A program made the translations under genes and the position numbers. A DNA stretch of 64,000 bases from Strongylocentrotus droebachiensis (taxonomy: Eukaryota; Echinodermata; Echinoidea; Camarodonta; Strongylocentrotidae), in assembly GCA_035222895.1 (NCBI GenBank), contig JAVYIG010000901.1, positions 263,001-327,000 on the forward strand, read 5' to 3'. The notes below the pieces were generated by a model. That model made no database searches. It saw only the letters and a list, made by a program, of their open reading frames with translations, and had not been told where the DNA came from. Positions 10,577-22,906 of this stretch are shown here, one piece after another. Each line of letters starts with the position of its first letter. Position 1 is the stretch's first letter.

Positions 10577-12165
10577 AGCGAGTGGCGCGCCACCCGTATG
10601 CGTTCCCGAACAATCAGAAAAATCGCGGCCTTATTAGGGTTAACACCTGGGTGGAGAGTTAAGTGCAGGTAAATATCTTGCCAAAGCCCCCAAAATAGCC
10701 TTAGGATGTAGGGGGTATACTCCTGCATGGTCCAGGGCCACAGAATACCCTGATGAAAAGTAAATGGATGCCAAGAGGGCGGCCTGGAAACGAAATTCGC
10801 TCTATTATTAATACCTAAAAACCCCAAAAAGTTAATTGAGATTCACTCCATCTTCCTACAAAATGGAGCCCCTCCCGCATGCTTAAACGTATGAGATCGA
10901 GCAGAAAATTGCTTAAGGATGTGAGTGGGTATACTCCTGCACTTATAGAAGAAAGTCCAGGGCCAAAGAATACCCCGATTAAAAGTAAATGGATGTCAAT
11001 AGGGCGATCTGGAAACGAAATTCGCTCTATTTAATCCCTAAAAAAAAAAGTTAATTGAGATTCACTTTATCTTCCTAAAAAAATGGAGCCCCTTCGCAAG
11101 CTTAAACGTATGAGATCGGGCAGAAAATAGCCTTAGGATGTAGGGGGAATACTCCTGCATTCATAGAAGAAAGTCCAGGGCCAGAGAATACCCCGATGAA
11201 AAGAAAATAGATGCCAATAGGGCGGCCTGGAAACGAAATTCGCTCTTATTAATGCTTAAAAAACCCAAAGAAGTCAATTGAGATTCACTCCATCTTCCTA
11301 AAAAATGGAGCCCCTCCCGCATGCTTAAACGTGAGAGATCAGGAAGAAAATTGTTTTAGGATGTCGGGGGTATACTCCTCCATACATAGAAGAAAGTTCA
11401 GGGCCAGAAAATACCCCGATGAAAAGTAAGTGGATGCCAAAAGGGCGACCTGGAAACGAAATTTGCTCTATTTAATCCCCAAAATAAATAAAAAAGTAAA
11501 TTGAGATTCACTTTATCTTCCCCCCCAAAAAAGGATTCCGTCCAACAAACTTAAACGTATGAGATCGGGCAGAAAACTGCTTAAGGATATATGGGGTAAA
11601 CTCCTGCATTAGAAGAAAGTCCAGGGCCAGAGAATACCCCGATGAAAAGTAAATGGATGCCAAAAGGGCGGCCTGGAAACGAAATTCGCTCTATTAAATT
11701 AATGCCTAACAAACCCAAAGAAGTCAATTGAGATTCACTGCACCTTCCTACAAAATGGAGCCCCTCCCGCATCCTTAAACGTATGAGATTGGGTAGAAAA
11801 CTGCTTAAGGATGTCGGGGGTATACCCCTGCATTCATGGAAAGTCCAGGGCCAGAGAATACCCGATCAAAAGTAAACGGATGCCAAAAGGGAGGCCTGGA
11901 AACGAAATTCGCTCCATTTAAATGCCTAAAAAAAAAACCTCAAAAAGTACTGTTAATTGAGATTCACTTTGTCTTCCTAAACAAAGGAGCCCAGTGGGCA
12001 GAAAAATGCTTTTGGGTGTAGGGGGTATACTCCTGCATTCATAGAAGAAAGTCCAGGGCCAGAGAATACCCTGATAAAACTGAGTAAACGGATGCCAAAA
12101 GGGCGGCCTGGAAACGAAAATCGCTATATTTTAATGCCTAAAAAACCCTCAAAAAGTGAGGCGTG
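10577..12165 (+). repeat. Tandem array, about seven copies of a ~220-bp unit
   Basis: The block CCTGGAAACGAAA recurs near 10784, 11009, 11227, 11450, 11673, 11896 and 12108, so the period is 212-225 bp. Each unit also contains GTCCAGGGCCAGAGAATACC, an AATTGAGATTCACT block, AAATGGAGCCCCT and AAACGTATGAGATCGGGCAG. Units differ by substitutions and small indels. The array has no ORF and no transcript signal. Confidence 0.92.
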
Positions 12166-12999
12166 TCCACGATAACTATCACTTCTAGTACACCGGAATA
12201 AAAGAGAGGGATCACGCGACGAGAAAAGTTCGTTGATACCATTCATTGATGATGCACACAATGTCCGGCAGAGAGTGAATCATTGGAGAGTTCAATAAAC
12301 TTTTATGCTGCACGAAAATAGCTTCTTCCTTCATTTCAAATTCAGTTTCCTATTTTGCACAAAATCGTTGTAAAATTGCTAATCAATCCTCAAATCTTTA
12401 GACAAATAACCAAACTTTGCTTTTTTTAAAGAAAAAATATCCCTCTTGTGTATAATTTTCACTGTTTTCAGTGATTAAGTCGATAATTTACCTGTAGAAT
12501 ATACCGATTATTTTGCTCTTTCAACGACTATATGAATATTCATAAGCATTTTGCATTGTTGACGTAGTAGAAGATGAGGTGATCGACGCAACGTACGTTT
12601 ACACGAAATTTGTACATGCGTGCACAAAACACCGGCATGTGTGTGTGAATTTCTGAAAGACCAACACACAGTCTACAAAGTAAAAGAACATTGAAGAAAC
12701 TGAAGAAAATATCGTGAGTATAAACAAAAATGTTGAGAGGTGTATGAGTGAGTGAGTGATGTGAATTTGAGCCATAATTTGCGTGAATTTATTAAAATAT
12801 TAAGTCAAATAAGATTGGCAGAGATGAACTTGAAGATTGAACGTTGCATGCACACGGCCACGGCCCATCCTGTTTCATTCGATGGCGACGCACGATGTGT
12901 CATGATGTAGTCTCTCATGCTTAGCTCAACCTAGGCCGAGCCCGGTGTTGATGAATGCACAAGTTGTTTATTTTCATGAATATTTGTTGCATGTATGTC
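12166..12999. other. Intergenic DNA, nothing recognised
   Basis: AT-rich unique-looking sequence between the tandem array and the target duplication of the next element. No coding or repeat signal seen. Confidence 0.4.
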
Positions 13000-13286
13000 G
13001 TTTATTCTAGGCCTGAGTCATGTCGGGATTTTCATAAACCGGGTCCCGACGGCCTTGCACCGATCGGGACCCGATTTCCCGAAATCAGCTCGCAGGATTT
13101 GTCACTTGCCTCTATAAAAAGCGCATATCATCAGTATGTCCCTTAAGAGTGACCTTTTTTTATCAGTCAAATAAATCAACACATGCATACCTCGGCACAG
13201 ATCGGTATATTCTTCCATTTTGACATTATTTTTATCCATGATTGGCGATGTTTAGTGCGCGCCATTAATTATCGTGCCTCTAAAAG

Positions 13287-14329
13287 TAGGGTGTCTGAAC
13301 GATTTTTCAATTTTCAATTTGGGATCGTTTTTCACCATTTTTGTTTGATATTTGAATAAAAAATGTTATCAGAATAATACATTTCAAATTTCAAGTCTCA
13401 CCGATGTTTCTATCAAAAGTTACAGCCCCTCCAATACGCTGGTATATTCATATCATTTTGGTCAAAATCGACGAAAAAGACGTCCACGCAGAGTGATGTT
13501 GTTTTGCTAAATTTAGCCAAACAGCTGTATCGCGCGATATGCAAGCGTATGCATATCGTACGCATGCTGCTAAGCCAATCCGCGACTTGCAGCTTGAGCT
13601 ACGCTGTCTCCGCGACATGTGCCATTGACTAGTATGGTTAGCGTTCGTCGCACAATACACCCGGAAGTGAATGCACGTTATAGTCAATGGCAATATCGCG
13701 GAGATGTCTCCGCGATATTGCCATTGACTATAACGTGTATTCACTTCCGGGTTCTATGCCGGGAATGGCCACCCATACTTTCTTTCACTATAATGTGTAA
13801 TTGAATTTGGGGTTTCGTTCGTACGCGGAGATGTTACGCGATGTAACCATGGTTTGGACTGAGCGGAGCGCACGCCTCCTAATTAGCTGATCCACCAAAT
13901 AGCGAGAAGGGTATTTTTAAACTGTTATCAGTTGTGATCCCTGGGGGCTAGCGAAAATATAAGCACATATAATTGTTCCTTAGGACTGGGACTACTTATC
14001 GATCGGGGCGTCATATCTCAAAAGTGACAAACCTCAGAGTTAGCCAGGACACAATGTTTCAATTGCTGTTTTGACCAAGATATTTTTAGAATTTCGGGGG
14101 CTACGCCCCTTTAGAAATATTGGAATTCACCTGCTCTTTCATATGACACCTCATTTATTGAGTATCACCTTCAGGATCACAACAGATAAAGGTTTGAATC
14201 TCGAATTGAAAAAAAAAAATTGACTTTTTTTGCAGGGTCGCGCAATGCACGTAGACTGCATAGGGATGCGTGTAATCTCTATGGGAAGAATTTTAGCACA
14301 CAACATCGGGTGCGCGATCAGACACCCTA
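13287..14329 (+). mobile_element. 1.04-kb DNA element nested in the hAT-like element
   Basis: The ends TAGGGTGTCTGAACG and CGATCAGACACCCTA are inverted repeats of about 15 bp, flanked by CTAAAAG at 13280-13286 and 14330-14336, a 7-bp direct duplication. The element is non-coding and includes a 94-bp palindrome. Confidence 0.7.
13659..13752. repeat. 94-bp near-perfect palindrome
   Basis: Two arms of about 46 bp starting ACCCGGAAGTGAATGCACG and ending TCACTTCCGGGT meet at a four-base centre around 13705. It could extrude as a cruciform. The arms differ by one or two bases. Confidence 0.9.
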
Positions 14330-15162
14330 CTAAAAGTAAAAAAACTGTAGCAAAAATAGAAAGACAACGATCGAGCCGCCATTTTGATTCATGCAGGTTG
14401 AATAAATCGGGTCAAAAAACATTAATGTTTGAATAATAAAACGGCTTTCTAAAAAGTACTCCTTTACAACATACCAATCGAATAATTTTTAAAAACAAAA
14501 TAGGTTCTAGATATTTTTTCTTTGATTTTCAACACCGCATGCTTCTTTTAAAAGCTGAAAATTACTTGGTAATCACAAGAAGTTTCGATACGGATAGCTG
14601 TTGCAAGGCAAGTTCAGACTAGTCTCGGAAAAATGCGCAGTGCTCCTTGTTAGCTGTAATGCGTGCCAGAACGAACCCAAACAAAGACGTGATCGTAACG
14701 AGAAAAAAAATCATTAAAAACTACGAGAGCACAATTGGAAAGACAACTACAGGTGTACTGCTCAAAATTACGATAATCAGATAAATAACTTGGACAAAGA
14801 ATTCAATAATCGCCCAAGAAATGCCAAAGAAATTGTGATAATCGAGGAGTAACTGGGTACATTTTTATCGCAAGGGGCTTGCTGCAAATACTCGAATCCT
14901 TTGTTATACTGCTTTTACTGCTTTGCAACCCATATTTATATCAGCAGTTCGGATTGATTCAGGATGAGCTAGAATATGATTGGTAACAATTAAATACTTA
15001 AGTTTCAAGGTGGAATGATTTTAGTGGTGTGCAAAACTGCAATTTCTCACATATTTCATTATTTTTTTCGGAGCGTCGGTTCTCAAAAAACGAAACCGGG
15101 ACCCAACGGCAACGGTCGGGTCCCGGTGTGATCGACCGTACCGACTCAAGCCTAGTTTATTC

Positions 15163-16281
15163 TGCAGTTAAACAAAGAGTGCAGCAGTGATAAGGCACGT
15201 CGAGAACTGTAAACTGGCTTCTAATTGAACTGATAATGATTTGATAAACGATATTTATGCCTTGGATTCGGAATGTTAGACCCTAGACTAGATCTAGTCT
15301 AGACTATTTGCTTTTTTTCCAGATGGAGTTTGTCTGAAATATCTTTACCTTTACCTTTACCGCAAATACTGGAAGAATGCTGAGACAGCAGTCGAGCTTC
15401 CAGGTCTACCATCTTGGTCTATCTTCTTGGTCTATCTTCTTGTACTCATTCTCTTAATAATAATTCTCTTTAAGGGAGGCAGAGGGGCAAGAGGTTGCAT
15501 CTTGACTGGACAATGTACCATGTAACTTGTATTAAGTTGTACCGTATTTGCCGGCGTTAAGTCCGCATAGACCGCACCCCAACTTTGACATTTCGTAGAG
15601 GAAACAAAAAAAAGAAGGAAAAAAAACAACAACAAAAAACCAGACCAAACAAAATAATCATAATTTTCTCGTACATGCTATACATGATACATCCCTTGCA
15701 TCTAAATAAATCCCTTGCATCTAAATAAATGGTTGATATGCAAATCTGATGTTTTGTTATCCATTTTCCTATTTGTCCAAAATTTAGATTTTGAATGGTG
15801 ATTAATTTTAAATAATACTTAGGAAGTCTAGAACCTAGGCTAAATAGACTATCACTTCAAAATTGACAACTCAATGATCCCCTTTTGTGAGTTTTTCTCA
15901 GTTGTTGTATGGATGTAGATTGGTTTCAAAGGAAAAGATTAAAGAACATTTTTGAATGATAACGAGCACATGTACAGGTGTATGCATGGGAATGTACACA
16001 TGTGTGCTAGAGAAGGAAGATAGGAAATTGAGATTAGCTCTCACAAGTCACAAGATGGCCTGCTTCGTTAAGTGATCGAAGTTCAAGATACTAATCTTGA
16101 TTTAAGGAGACACGAACGAACGATGACTGTAACTTCCAACCAAGAGATCATGTCAGTGTGGTGAACGATCTGTGCAAGAAATCCTATTTGTGTGATAAAC
16201 CATTGAATAAAATCCTGTACCCTAAATCAGTTATTTGTCCAGAATATTTTCAACCACCTCCCCTCACTATCTGCTACATGT
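15163..16281. other. Intergenic DNA, nothing recognised
   Basis: No gene. There is only short direct repetition, such as CCTTGCATCTAAATAAAT repeated at about 15695-15730 and a CTTGGTCTAT repeat near 15415. Confidence 0.4.
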
Positions 16282-16450
16282 CAGGGAAAAAAATAATATT
16301 TATTTTTTGGGGGGCTACTTTTCAAGCTTGCCTGCATAAAAATAACACTCTAAAATTTGTTTTGCATTGAACTCTATGCAAATTTACAGGGGCTCTTTTC
16401 TGATTTTCGGGGGCTAATTGGCCCTGAGCCCCCGTGTATTTTTTTCTCTG
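16282..16450 (-). mobile_element. CAGGGAAAA MITE, copy A
   Basis: About 170 bp with ends CAGGGAAAAAAATA and TATTTTTTTCTCTG. The interior has GGGGCTAC, TTGCATTGAACTCTATGCAA and repeated GGGGGCT blocks. Other copies are at 16951-17138, 19481-19669 and 60898-61085 in both orientations. Confidence 0.75.
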
Positions 16451-16950
16451 CTATCTACTTCATTGAATGTTCCAGTACAGCCATTCCCTGGTACTAGTAG
16501 TATAACACACAGTACATGAACAAAGTCATCTGAAGGTGATTTGTAATGTACATGTACGGTATGCCTTGTTGTGTTGAGTCACAGTGACTTGTTCAACCAC
16601 AACAGCCTCTCTGGTATCCTGTCTGTTTGTAAGAATCCCGTTTTCATCTCCTCGAGGGTTAGTTACAAGCTTGTCTCTAATAGTCTCAACTTCTCCTCAT
16701 GTTAGGCCTGGCTGTTAAAGTGAATGCTGCTTGTTCAAGAGCTGAATTTACGCTGCAACCAGAAATCATTGATTTTTCTCACATTCAGGTATTGTGCTGG
16801 TAGTTGCCTAACATAGCAACTACCAGCAAACAACACAAAATTGAAATTGAAATCGCCTTAGAGTGTGTTTTTCTTAAAATGCATGGCAAAGCTTTACTGA
16901 TTTTTTGCAATTTAAATGCAAACTTTGGTGAAACCGATGCATGCAGGGCA

Positions 16951-17138
16951 CAGGAAAAAAATACATGGGGGCTTGGGGCGAAGAAGCCCCTGAAATGCTA
17001 AAAAGAGCACCGAAAAAGCCCCCCCCCCCCCCCCCAATTTGCATAGAGTTCAATGCAAAACAAATTAAAGAGCATGATTTTCATGCAAGCATGCTTGAAA
17101 AGTAGCCCCCCAATTTTTTTTGAATATTTTTTACCCTG
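16951..17138 (+). mobile_element. CAGGGAAAA MITE, copy B
   Basis: Opposite orientation to copy A. It starts CAGGAAAAAAATAC, carries GCATAGAGTTCAATGCAA and ends TTTTTTACCCTG. A C-run of about 17 bases replaces part of the interior. Confidence 0.72.
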
Positions 17139-17968
17139 CGCAGGCACACTACTCACCCTAAAAACAGTATGAGCAAACTTCAGTGGTTTCTTATGGGTTT
17201 TTTTCAGTAGTGCAATGAATCCAATGATATTCACATTAGGATGAAACTACATTTGTAGGGGTTATGTCATACCTAGTAGATTTGTTTCCACTTAGATGAG
17301 ATTATGGTTGATTATCGGATAAGCAAACGATGATAACATTGTCATGACCTTCATGTACTATAATAGTCTGTCAATGTGATTTTGAAATCTGTGGTTTCAA
17401 CCCAGTCCTAGGAATTGCACAGATTTGTCAGATTTGTTTGTTCTGTTATTCTAATCATTGTGAATGATGTCATTGACCCGATTGTCATAGTTGTTCTTTT
17501 CAATCACTTTAACACTGTCACTTGCACTTTTTGAGGAAATTCAATATGAGGGATTACATGGACCTTCCCTGAAATAGACCTGTTTATTAACGTGAATGCG
17601 TACTTCATACCTGCCAACCCTTGAATCCAGAATATTCAGAATTTCTGGATTTCTAGGACCTGAATATCAGAAATATTCTGATTTGAGATTTGTTGTTGTT
17701 GATTTTTTTGATTTTTTTTTTCTGGTGCTTAAGCCAAATTAAGCTTGTTTTATTATGTGCCGCGATTTGAGAGTTCACGCATTGTGTGCATTGAATGGTT
17801 ACATGATCAAGAAGCGAGTTTGTATTTGCTTTTTGGTTCAGATTTACAGCGTATTGCCAGTTACACTGTCGCTGCTAGTGTGATTTCTTATTTCCAAAGG
17901 CATACCGTGCTAAATATTTCCAATTCTTATTTTCAAATGTTGGCAGGTGTGATTTTAAACAAAGATTG
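17139..17968. other. Intergenic DNA, nothing recognised
   Basis: Unique-looking AT-rich sequence without gene or repeat evidence. Confidence 0.4.
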
Positions 17969-18300
17969 GTCTTGACAACGCAAAAGCTTGTCTGAGGATT
18001 GCCCAATATAGCGACAAGTAATGCAGACTGGATTCCGAGTATTGTAGTTCATTCATTAATAACAGGTGAATCGAATAACTCATCACTAGGTCCCCAGCAA
18101 AGGAACACCCATACATATAAATTTCTAGGTTAGTAAAGCAGGCTATGAACTCATTACATTGGATTGCATAATATTTGATGGTCAATACCAGTTGGGTCAG
18201 TCATATAGGCCTCTGTGTACATGTACATTACATATAGGCCCTACTGTTCACTGGATGTTATTGCCCTTTGGGAGGATAGTATTATCTCATCTGTAAAGTA
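17969..18300 (+). repeat. Local duplication, copy 1
   Basis: This segment shares ordered blocks with 18661-18836 (ATGGATTGCATAATATTTGA type, then GAGGATAGTATT) and with 20048-20215 (CTTGACAACN-AAGCTTG, GCAGACTGGAT, TCATTAATNACAGGTNAAT). It is the longest of the three copies. Confidence 0.7.
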
Positions 18301-18308
18301 CCTCAAAA

Positions 18309-18630
18309 GGCCTGTCTCCATCAGCTCGAATTTGCCAAATAACCCGCTATTTTCAGACCCGGGATATTATCCCGAAGCTTGAAATTGCGTCTTCACCAGA
18401 GCGATACGCTCATTATAAACTAGCTCCGATGGGCACAATTTAGCCTGCAATTTCCCAAATAGCGGGCTATTTGGGAAACAAGACAAACATTTCTCAGGTT
18501 ACTTTCTCAACCAAATATTTAGCTAATTGCAACTGCAGGCTGATGGGAACACAAATTAACTGGTTAATTTGTGATTGGGATAGATAAAATAGCGGGTTAT
18601 TTGGCACACTTGAGCTGATACATACAGGCC
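18309..18630 (+). mobile_element. 322-bp inverted-repeat element (AAATAACCCGCTATTT)
   Basis: The left end has GGCCTGT, ATCAGCTC and TTTGCCAAATAACCCGCTAT; the right end has the inverted AATAGCGGGTTATTTGGCA, GAGCTGAT and ACAGGCC. A further palindrome, AAATAGCGGGCTATTT, lies at about 18458-18474. It sits between copies 1 and 2 of the local duplication. Confidence 0.72.
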
Positions 18631-18660
18631 TACAGCACATGTACATTCACTTTGATCAGA

Positions 18661-18836
18661 CACGAATAACAGGTGAATTGAATTGTCTATGTTAGTACAC
18701 CTGTCTATGAAGTAATTACAATGGATTGCATAATATTTGATGGTCAATGTTAAACAGTGTGGTCAACCATGTAGGCCTTCCTGTACATACTGTTGATTGG
18801 ATGCTATTGATCTTGGGGAGGATAGTATTCTCTCTG
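18661..18836 (+). repeat. Local duplication, copy 2
   Basis: Diverged copy of the 3' part of 17969-18300, sharing AATAACAGGTGAATNGAAT, the GATTGCATAATATTTGATGG block and GAGGATAGTATT. Confidence 0.7.
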
Positions 18837-19480
18837 TAAAGGATGTCTTCTCAAAGTGACTTTGAGAAGACTCCTGCTCTGAAGGTCATGTAGCACTACA
18901 TGTACTGTATGACTGTGTATGTATTAACTCAAATGACTTTCAATATTTGTTATTGTTATCAGTTAAAGGTTCATGTACTACATGTATGTCCCATTTGCAG
19001 GTCAAAAAATGAAAACGGCATTTGAAAGACAATTCTTATTTAGAACTTCCCTCAAAACGAAAGGGTTTGAAAATTGCTTTTTGTGGGAAAATAATGCTGG
19101 GAGAATAATCGCGAGTTTGTATCGGCAGCCTGCTTTGACCAGTGTATAGATCGCGAGTTTGTGTCCCCAAAGAGGGTAAAATGAAATTATGTTTACAAAC
19201 TTCAAACATGTACTTTGGGCACAAGGACTCTTCATACTTGTTGTTTAGGAGGGGGGGGGGGGGGGGGGGGGGTCTGAATGATGAATCTGTCTTTGCTATT
19301 TACTGTACATTTCGCTAATGTTTTCCCTAAAATCCTAATGGCCTATACAAACACTGTACTTGATGCAGAGTAATAGTACAGTGGTCAATACAGTATCCTT
19401 AATTGATCAGTAGTGCATGTGCATGAATATAGTGGACAATGAAAAGTGACCTCTCTACTGCATGTACAGGTTGTAGATAG

Positions 19481-19669
19481 CAGTGAAAAAAATACACGGG
19501 GGCTCGGGGCGAAATAGCCCCCAAAATGCCCAAAAGAGCCCCCGAAAATCAGAAGAGAGCCCCCATAAATTTACATAGAGTTCAATGCAAAACACATTTT
19601 AGAATGTTATTTTCAGGCAGGCAAGCTGGAAAAGTAGCCCCCGAAAAATATATATTAATTTTTTCCCTG
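19481..19669 (+). mobile_element. CAGGGAAAA MITE, copy C
   Basis: Ends CAGTGAAAAAAATAC and TTTTTTCCCTG. Internal GGGGGCTCGGGGCGAAATAG and ACATAGAGTTCAATGCAAAA blocks match the other copies. Confidence 0.75.
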
Positions 19670-20047
19670 GTAGATAGATCAATGGGGCTTGGACGTGAAG
19701 ACAAAATGGGTAGATCGGCATGCTATTCATTCCAGTCGATGATAGGAGATCAGTAACAATAGCTGGATACCAGAGATCAGATACAATAGCTGGATACCAG
19801 ATATTAATTGGGCAGTACAAGGTGACTTTCACATTGACCTAAGGTCAAGTAAAATAGATTCCAAGTTTCTCATCCAGATTTTGAAAACTGGAGAGAGGGT
19901 TCAATGTTATTTAATATTTGAAATTTTTCCTCGCACAATCAAAGAGTTGTTATTAGGCGTAATAACTCCTTGATGCTATGGGGTCAGTAGATTGATCATA
20001 TTCAAATTGTATGCTTACTTTTTAATCAAACTTTGTAATCCAACATT

Positions 20048-20215
20048 TTTCTTGACAACCTGAAAGCTTGCCCGAGGCTTACCCAGCATAGCAGCATGTA
20101 ACGATTGCAGACTGGATCGCAAGTATTGTAATTAATTCATTAATTACAGGTTAATGAAACTCATCACTAGAAAAGAAGCATCCATTAATTTGAGTAGGTT
20201 AGTACACCGGCCTTT
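20048..20215 (+). repeat. Local duplication, copy 3
   Basis: Diverged copy of the 5' part of 17969-18300: CTTGACAACCTGAAAGCTTG, GCAGACTGGATCGCAAGTAT, TTCATTAATTACAGG, CTCATCACTAG. Confidence 0.7.
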
Positions 20216-20803
20216 TCAGCCATTTCAGCATTTGACATAATACTCTACAGAGGCTCAAAATAAGGAGGAAGTACATACTCCATGTAACAGATTTTTGTTT
20301 TTGTTGTTGTTTTTGTGTCTTAGTGTCTCCTATATTTCTCCTGAAATAAACATTATTATTACACATTATCATGTGAGACTTAGAAGGGCTTACATCATTG
20401 CTTTTAATGTCATAGGCAAAGTCCCCTTGACATTGAGTCATTGAGTCATTGACACCTGCATTAAGAGACCCTTTGTTGACATTAATGTCTGCCTGAACAT
20501 GGTACTGGAGCATGGGTATATTATCATTCACAACCAAATCAGTTACCGGTATGACTACAAACATGAGTGGTACTTGACTTTGAGGTTCCTTTGGTTTGTT
20601 TTGTAGTATTGTTTACATTTGCTTTAATTGTTTTAACATGGAATTCAGTCATGTACAATATTGATGATAACTTTTCACAAGGTTTAATCTTCTAGACTAA
20701 ATAAATATACACATAATGATTAAAACAATTGAAATAGAAATCCTTGAAAGTTCATTTCTTCAGTTCTTCTGTAAGTGAAGAAGTGAACTCTCAAGGATTG
20801 TTC

Positions 20804-20979
20804 TTTAAAGGCCCACTGCACTACTGGTAGCTACTTGCGCCCTCTATATAACAAACAATGCCTAATCGGTGACCATTGGTCCCCCATGATCCTCTTTTTC
20901 TTATGTTAACTGAGAGCTGAGTTGATGAGATAACCACCTGTCCAGTGACCTTGCAGAGCGGTCTAATCCCTCATGTAAA
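20804..20979 (+). repeat. ACTGCACT interspersed repeat, copy 2
   Basis: Starts TTAAAGGCCCACTGCACTA, then CTACTTGCGCCCTCTATATA, a TGCCTAATCGG block and GATGAGATAACCACC. Closely related to 42450-42626. Confidence 0.78.
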
Positions 20980-21443
20980 CTACAGCAGATAAGCTTCAAG
21001 TTTTAATCATTATTTGAATATTACCATGGATTATCCAAATTGAATTATTTGTTCTATTAAATGTGCTATAGCTGTTTGATTGATGCTGCATAGTGCCTTG
21101 AAGTTAGACTAGTTCTCAGACACTAGCTCTGCAAGAGAAGGCATCACATTCAATCAGGAAGGATTCCTCATCAGCCCATACATGTACAATGTACATACCG
21201 GTACTCAGACAAGCCGGTTCTATTTTAAGATACACGAATCAATATTCCCTCTGATGATAATTCTCTACCCTGCAGTATGTAGCATAATTTGACCTACATA
21301 CATGTGCATGTATATCATAACCATATTGTATTGTTCATCTGGAGCCAGAAGGGAAATCATTCATATTATTTTATAGTAGAATGAACACCCTTCTGGCACC
21401 AAAACAGCTACAATGTCTTTATTCTTTTCGGATCTACAGTGTA

Positions 21444-21489
<46 letters not shown>

Positions 21490-22251
21490 GGGGGGGGGGG
21501 GGTGTTTCTGATTTAATGTTTTAAGAGTAAATGTTAGATCTATTGTAAGTAGAGTGGAGTACTTATTAGTACATGTATACTATGTATTGTATTAACTCTG
21601 TGAATAATACTATTGCTAAAATGTTAAATGAGAGATACTGTAGCTCAGGCTTGAATTACATACCGGTACCGTCATACATCTTTGGAAAATCCATTTTAAG
21701 GCCCAAATCAAATTGTTTTCTAAGGATAAATGTAATTGAATTCATGTACTGTATGTTAATAACAATAATAATAATAATTAATTTATATAGCGCAGCTTTC
21801 ATACAAAATATACATTTCGCAGTACCATGAAGTACATGTAGGCCTACTGATGGAAATTAGACTATTTTATATTCAAAGAATGATTCCACACCTGGTAATG
21901 TACATGTACATGTATGCGCTTATTAGATTATGAACACTTTACTTGAGAGCGTGGTGATGACATGATGTATTAGTCTGTTGATGTATTCAGAAATCTTATG
22001 ATGGAGTCCCATCTATTGAAGATGGTGTTGGTGCACTTAATGGGGCTATGATTGATGGACTTGAATCTTACGACTTCAATGCTATATTTCATTCCAAAAT
22101 AAACCCCAGGTTGAACATTTAGGGTCCATTGTCCATACATGATACAAGAATGTTCATGAAATATTTCTGCAATCATAAAATTTATTGAGAATCCCGGGTA
22201 GTACACTTTGCTTGTTTTGTTTCAAATTCAAAATGAAGCATGTTTTCAATC
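20980..22251. other. Intergenic DNA with T/G homopolymer
   Basis: No gene. It contains a run of about 40 T followed by about 14 G at 21450-21502, several TACATGTACATG motifs and a short ATTTATATAGCGC repeat fragment at 21770-21795. Confidence 0.6.
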
Positions 22252-22375
22252 TTAAAGGCATAGATCAGCTCTGGTCATGCAATTGCATTGTGAAAGAAAC
22301 GTTGTGGAATTGATCAGAAAAGGTTGATAATCTAGGATACAAGTATGGCGTGTACTGCAAGAAGCAATGAGAAAA
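22252..22375 (-). repeat. TTAA MITE fragment, minus strand
   Basis: The reverse strand reads the 3' third of the MITE: CAGTACACGCC, ATCAACCTTTTCTGATCAAT, TTTCACAATGCAATTGCATG and a degraded CTGATCTATGCCTTTAAG end. Confidence 0.75.
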
Positions 22376-22906
22376 TTATGAGATGAAACAGTTTATTGAG
22401 CTTTTATTTTGTAATCTTGAAGAATTTCTATTGCAGAAAGGATGTTTGTTCAGCAGAAAGAGAGATTTTACTAATATTTAGGAAAGTTATTTGTCTTCAC
22501 TACTTGGTACATATACATGTGCGCATGCACACTGTATCATGCTACTACAATGGGATAAATCGTGACATCACAGTTGATGCATATCTACATGAGCATGCAT
22601 TATGCACATGGCTGACTTCACTGACTATCATGCTTCGATGATAATTGCTCCTTCCTTTCCACATATTGTATATTACTACCTTATACTATGAAATCTAAAT
22701 AAAGCCAATGTTAAGAATTGTACATACATTGTACAGTACATGTACATGTACATGTCGCTCATTGAATTACCTTGTAACTTCACATCTACAGCGGATCATC
22801 ATCAAAATGCCTCGTGTACCGGTAATAATAAATGCGCCTCGGAATAGAATTATCTAGCTAGACGGCGCTATACATGTAGTATACAAATGATACACAGGTT
22901 TGAGTG

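Larger units (their letters stand above)
13008..15154 (+). mobile_element. 2.15-kb hAT-like non-autonomous element, interrupted
   Basis: The ends are TAGGCCTGAGTC and GACTCAAGCCTA, 12-bp inverted repeats with one mismatch. They are flanked by direct 8-bp copies of GTTTATTC at 13000-13007 and 15155-15162. Both subterminal regions carry hairpin-forming CGGGTCCCG/CGGGACCC motifs. An 8-bp duplication and short TIRs with GC-rich subterminal motifs fit the hAT superfamily. No transposase frame is present. Its middle is occupied by a second element (13287-14329). Confidence 0.8.
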
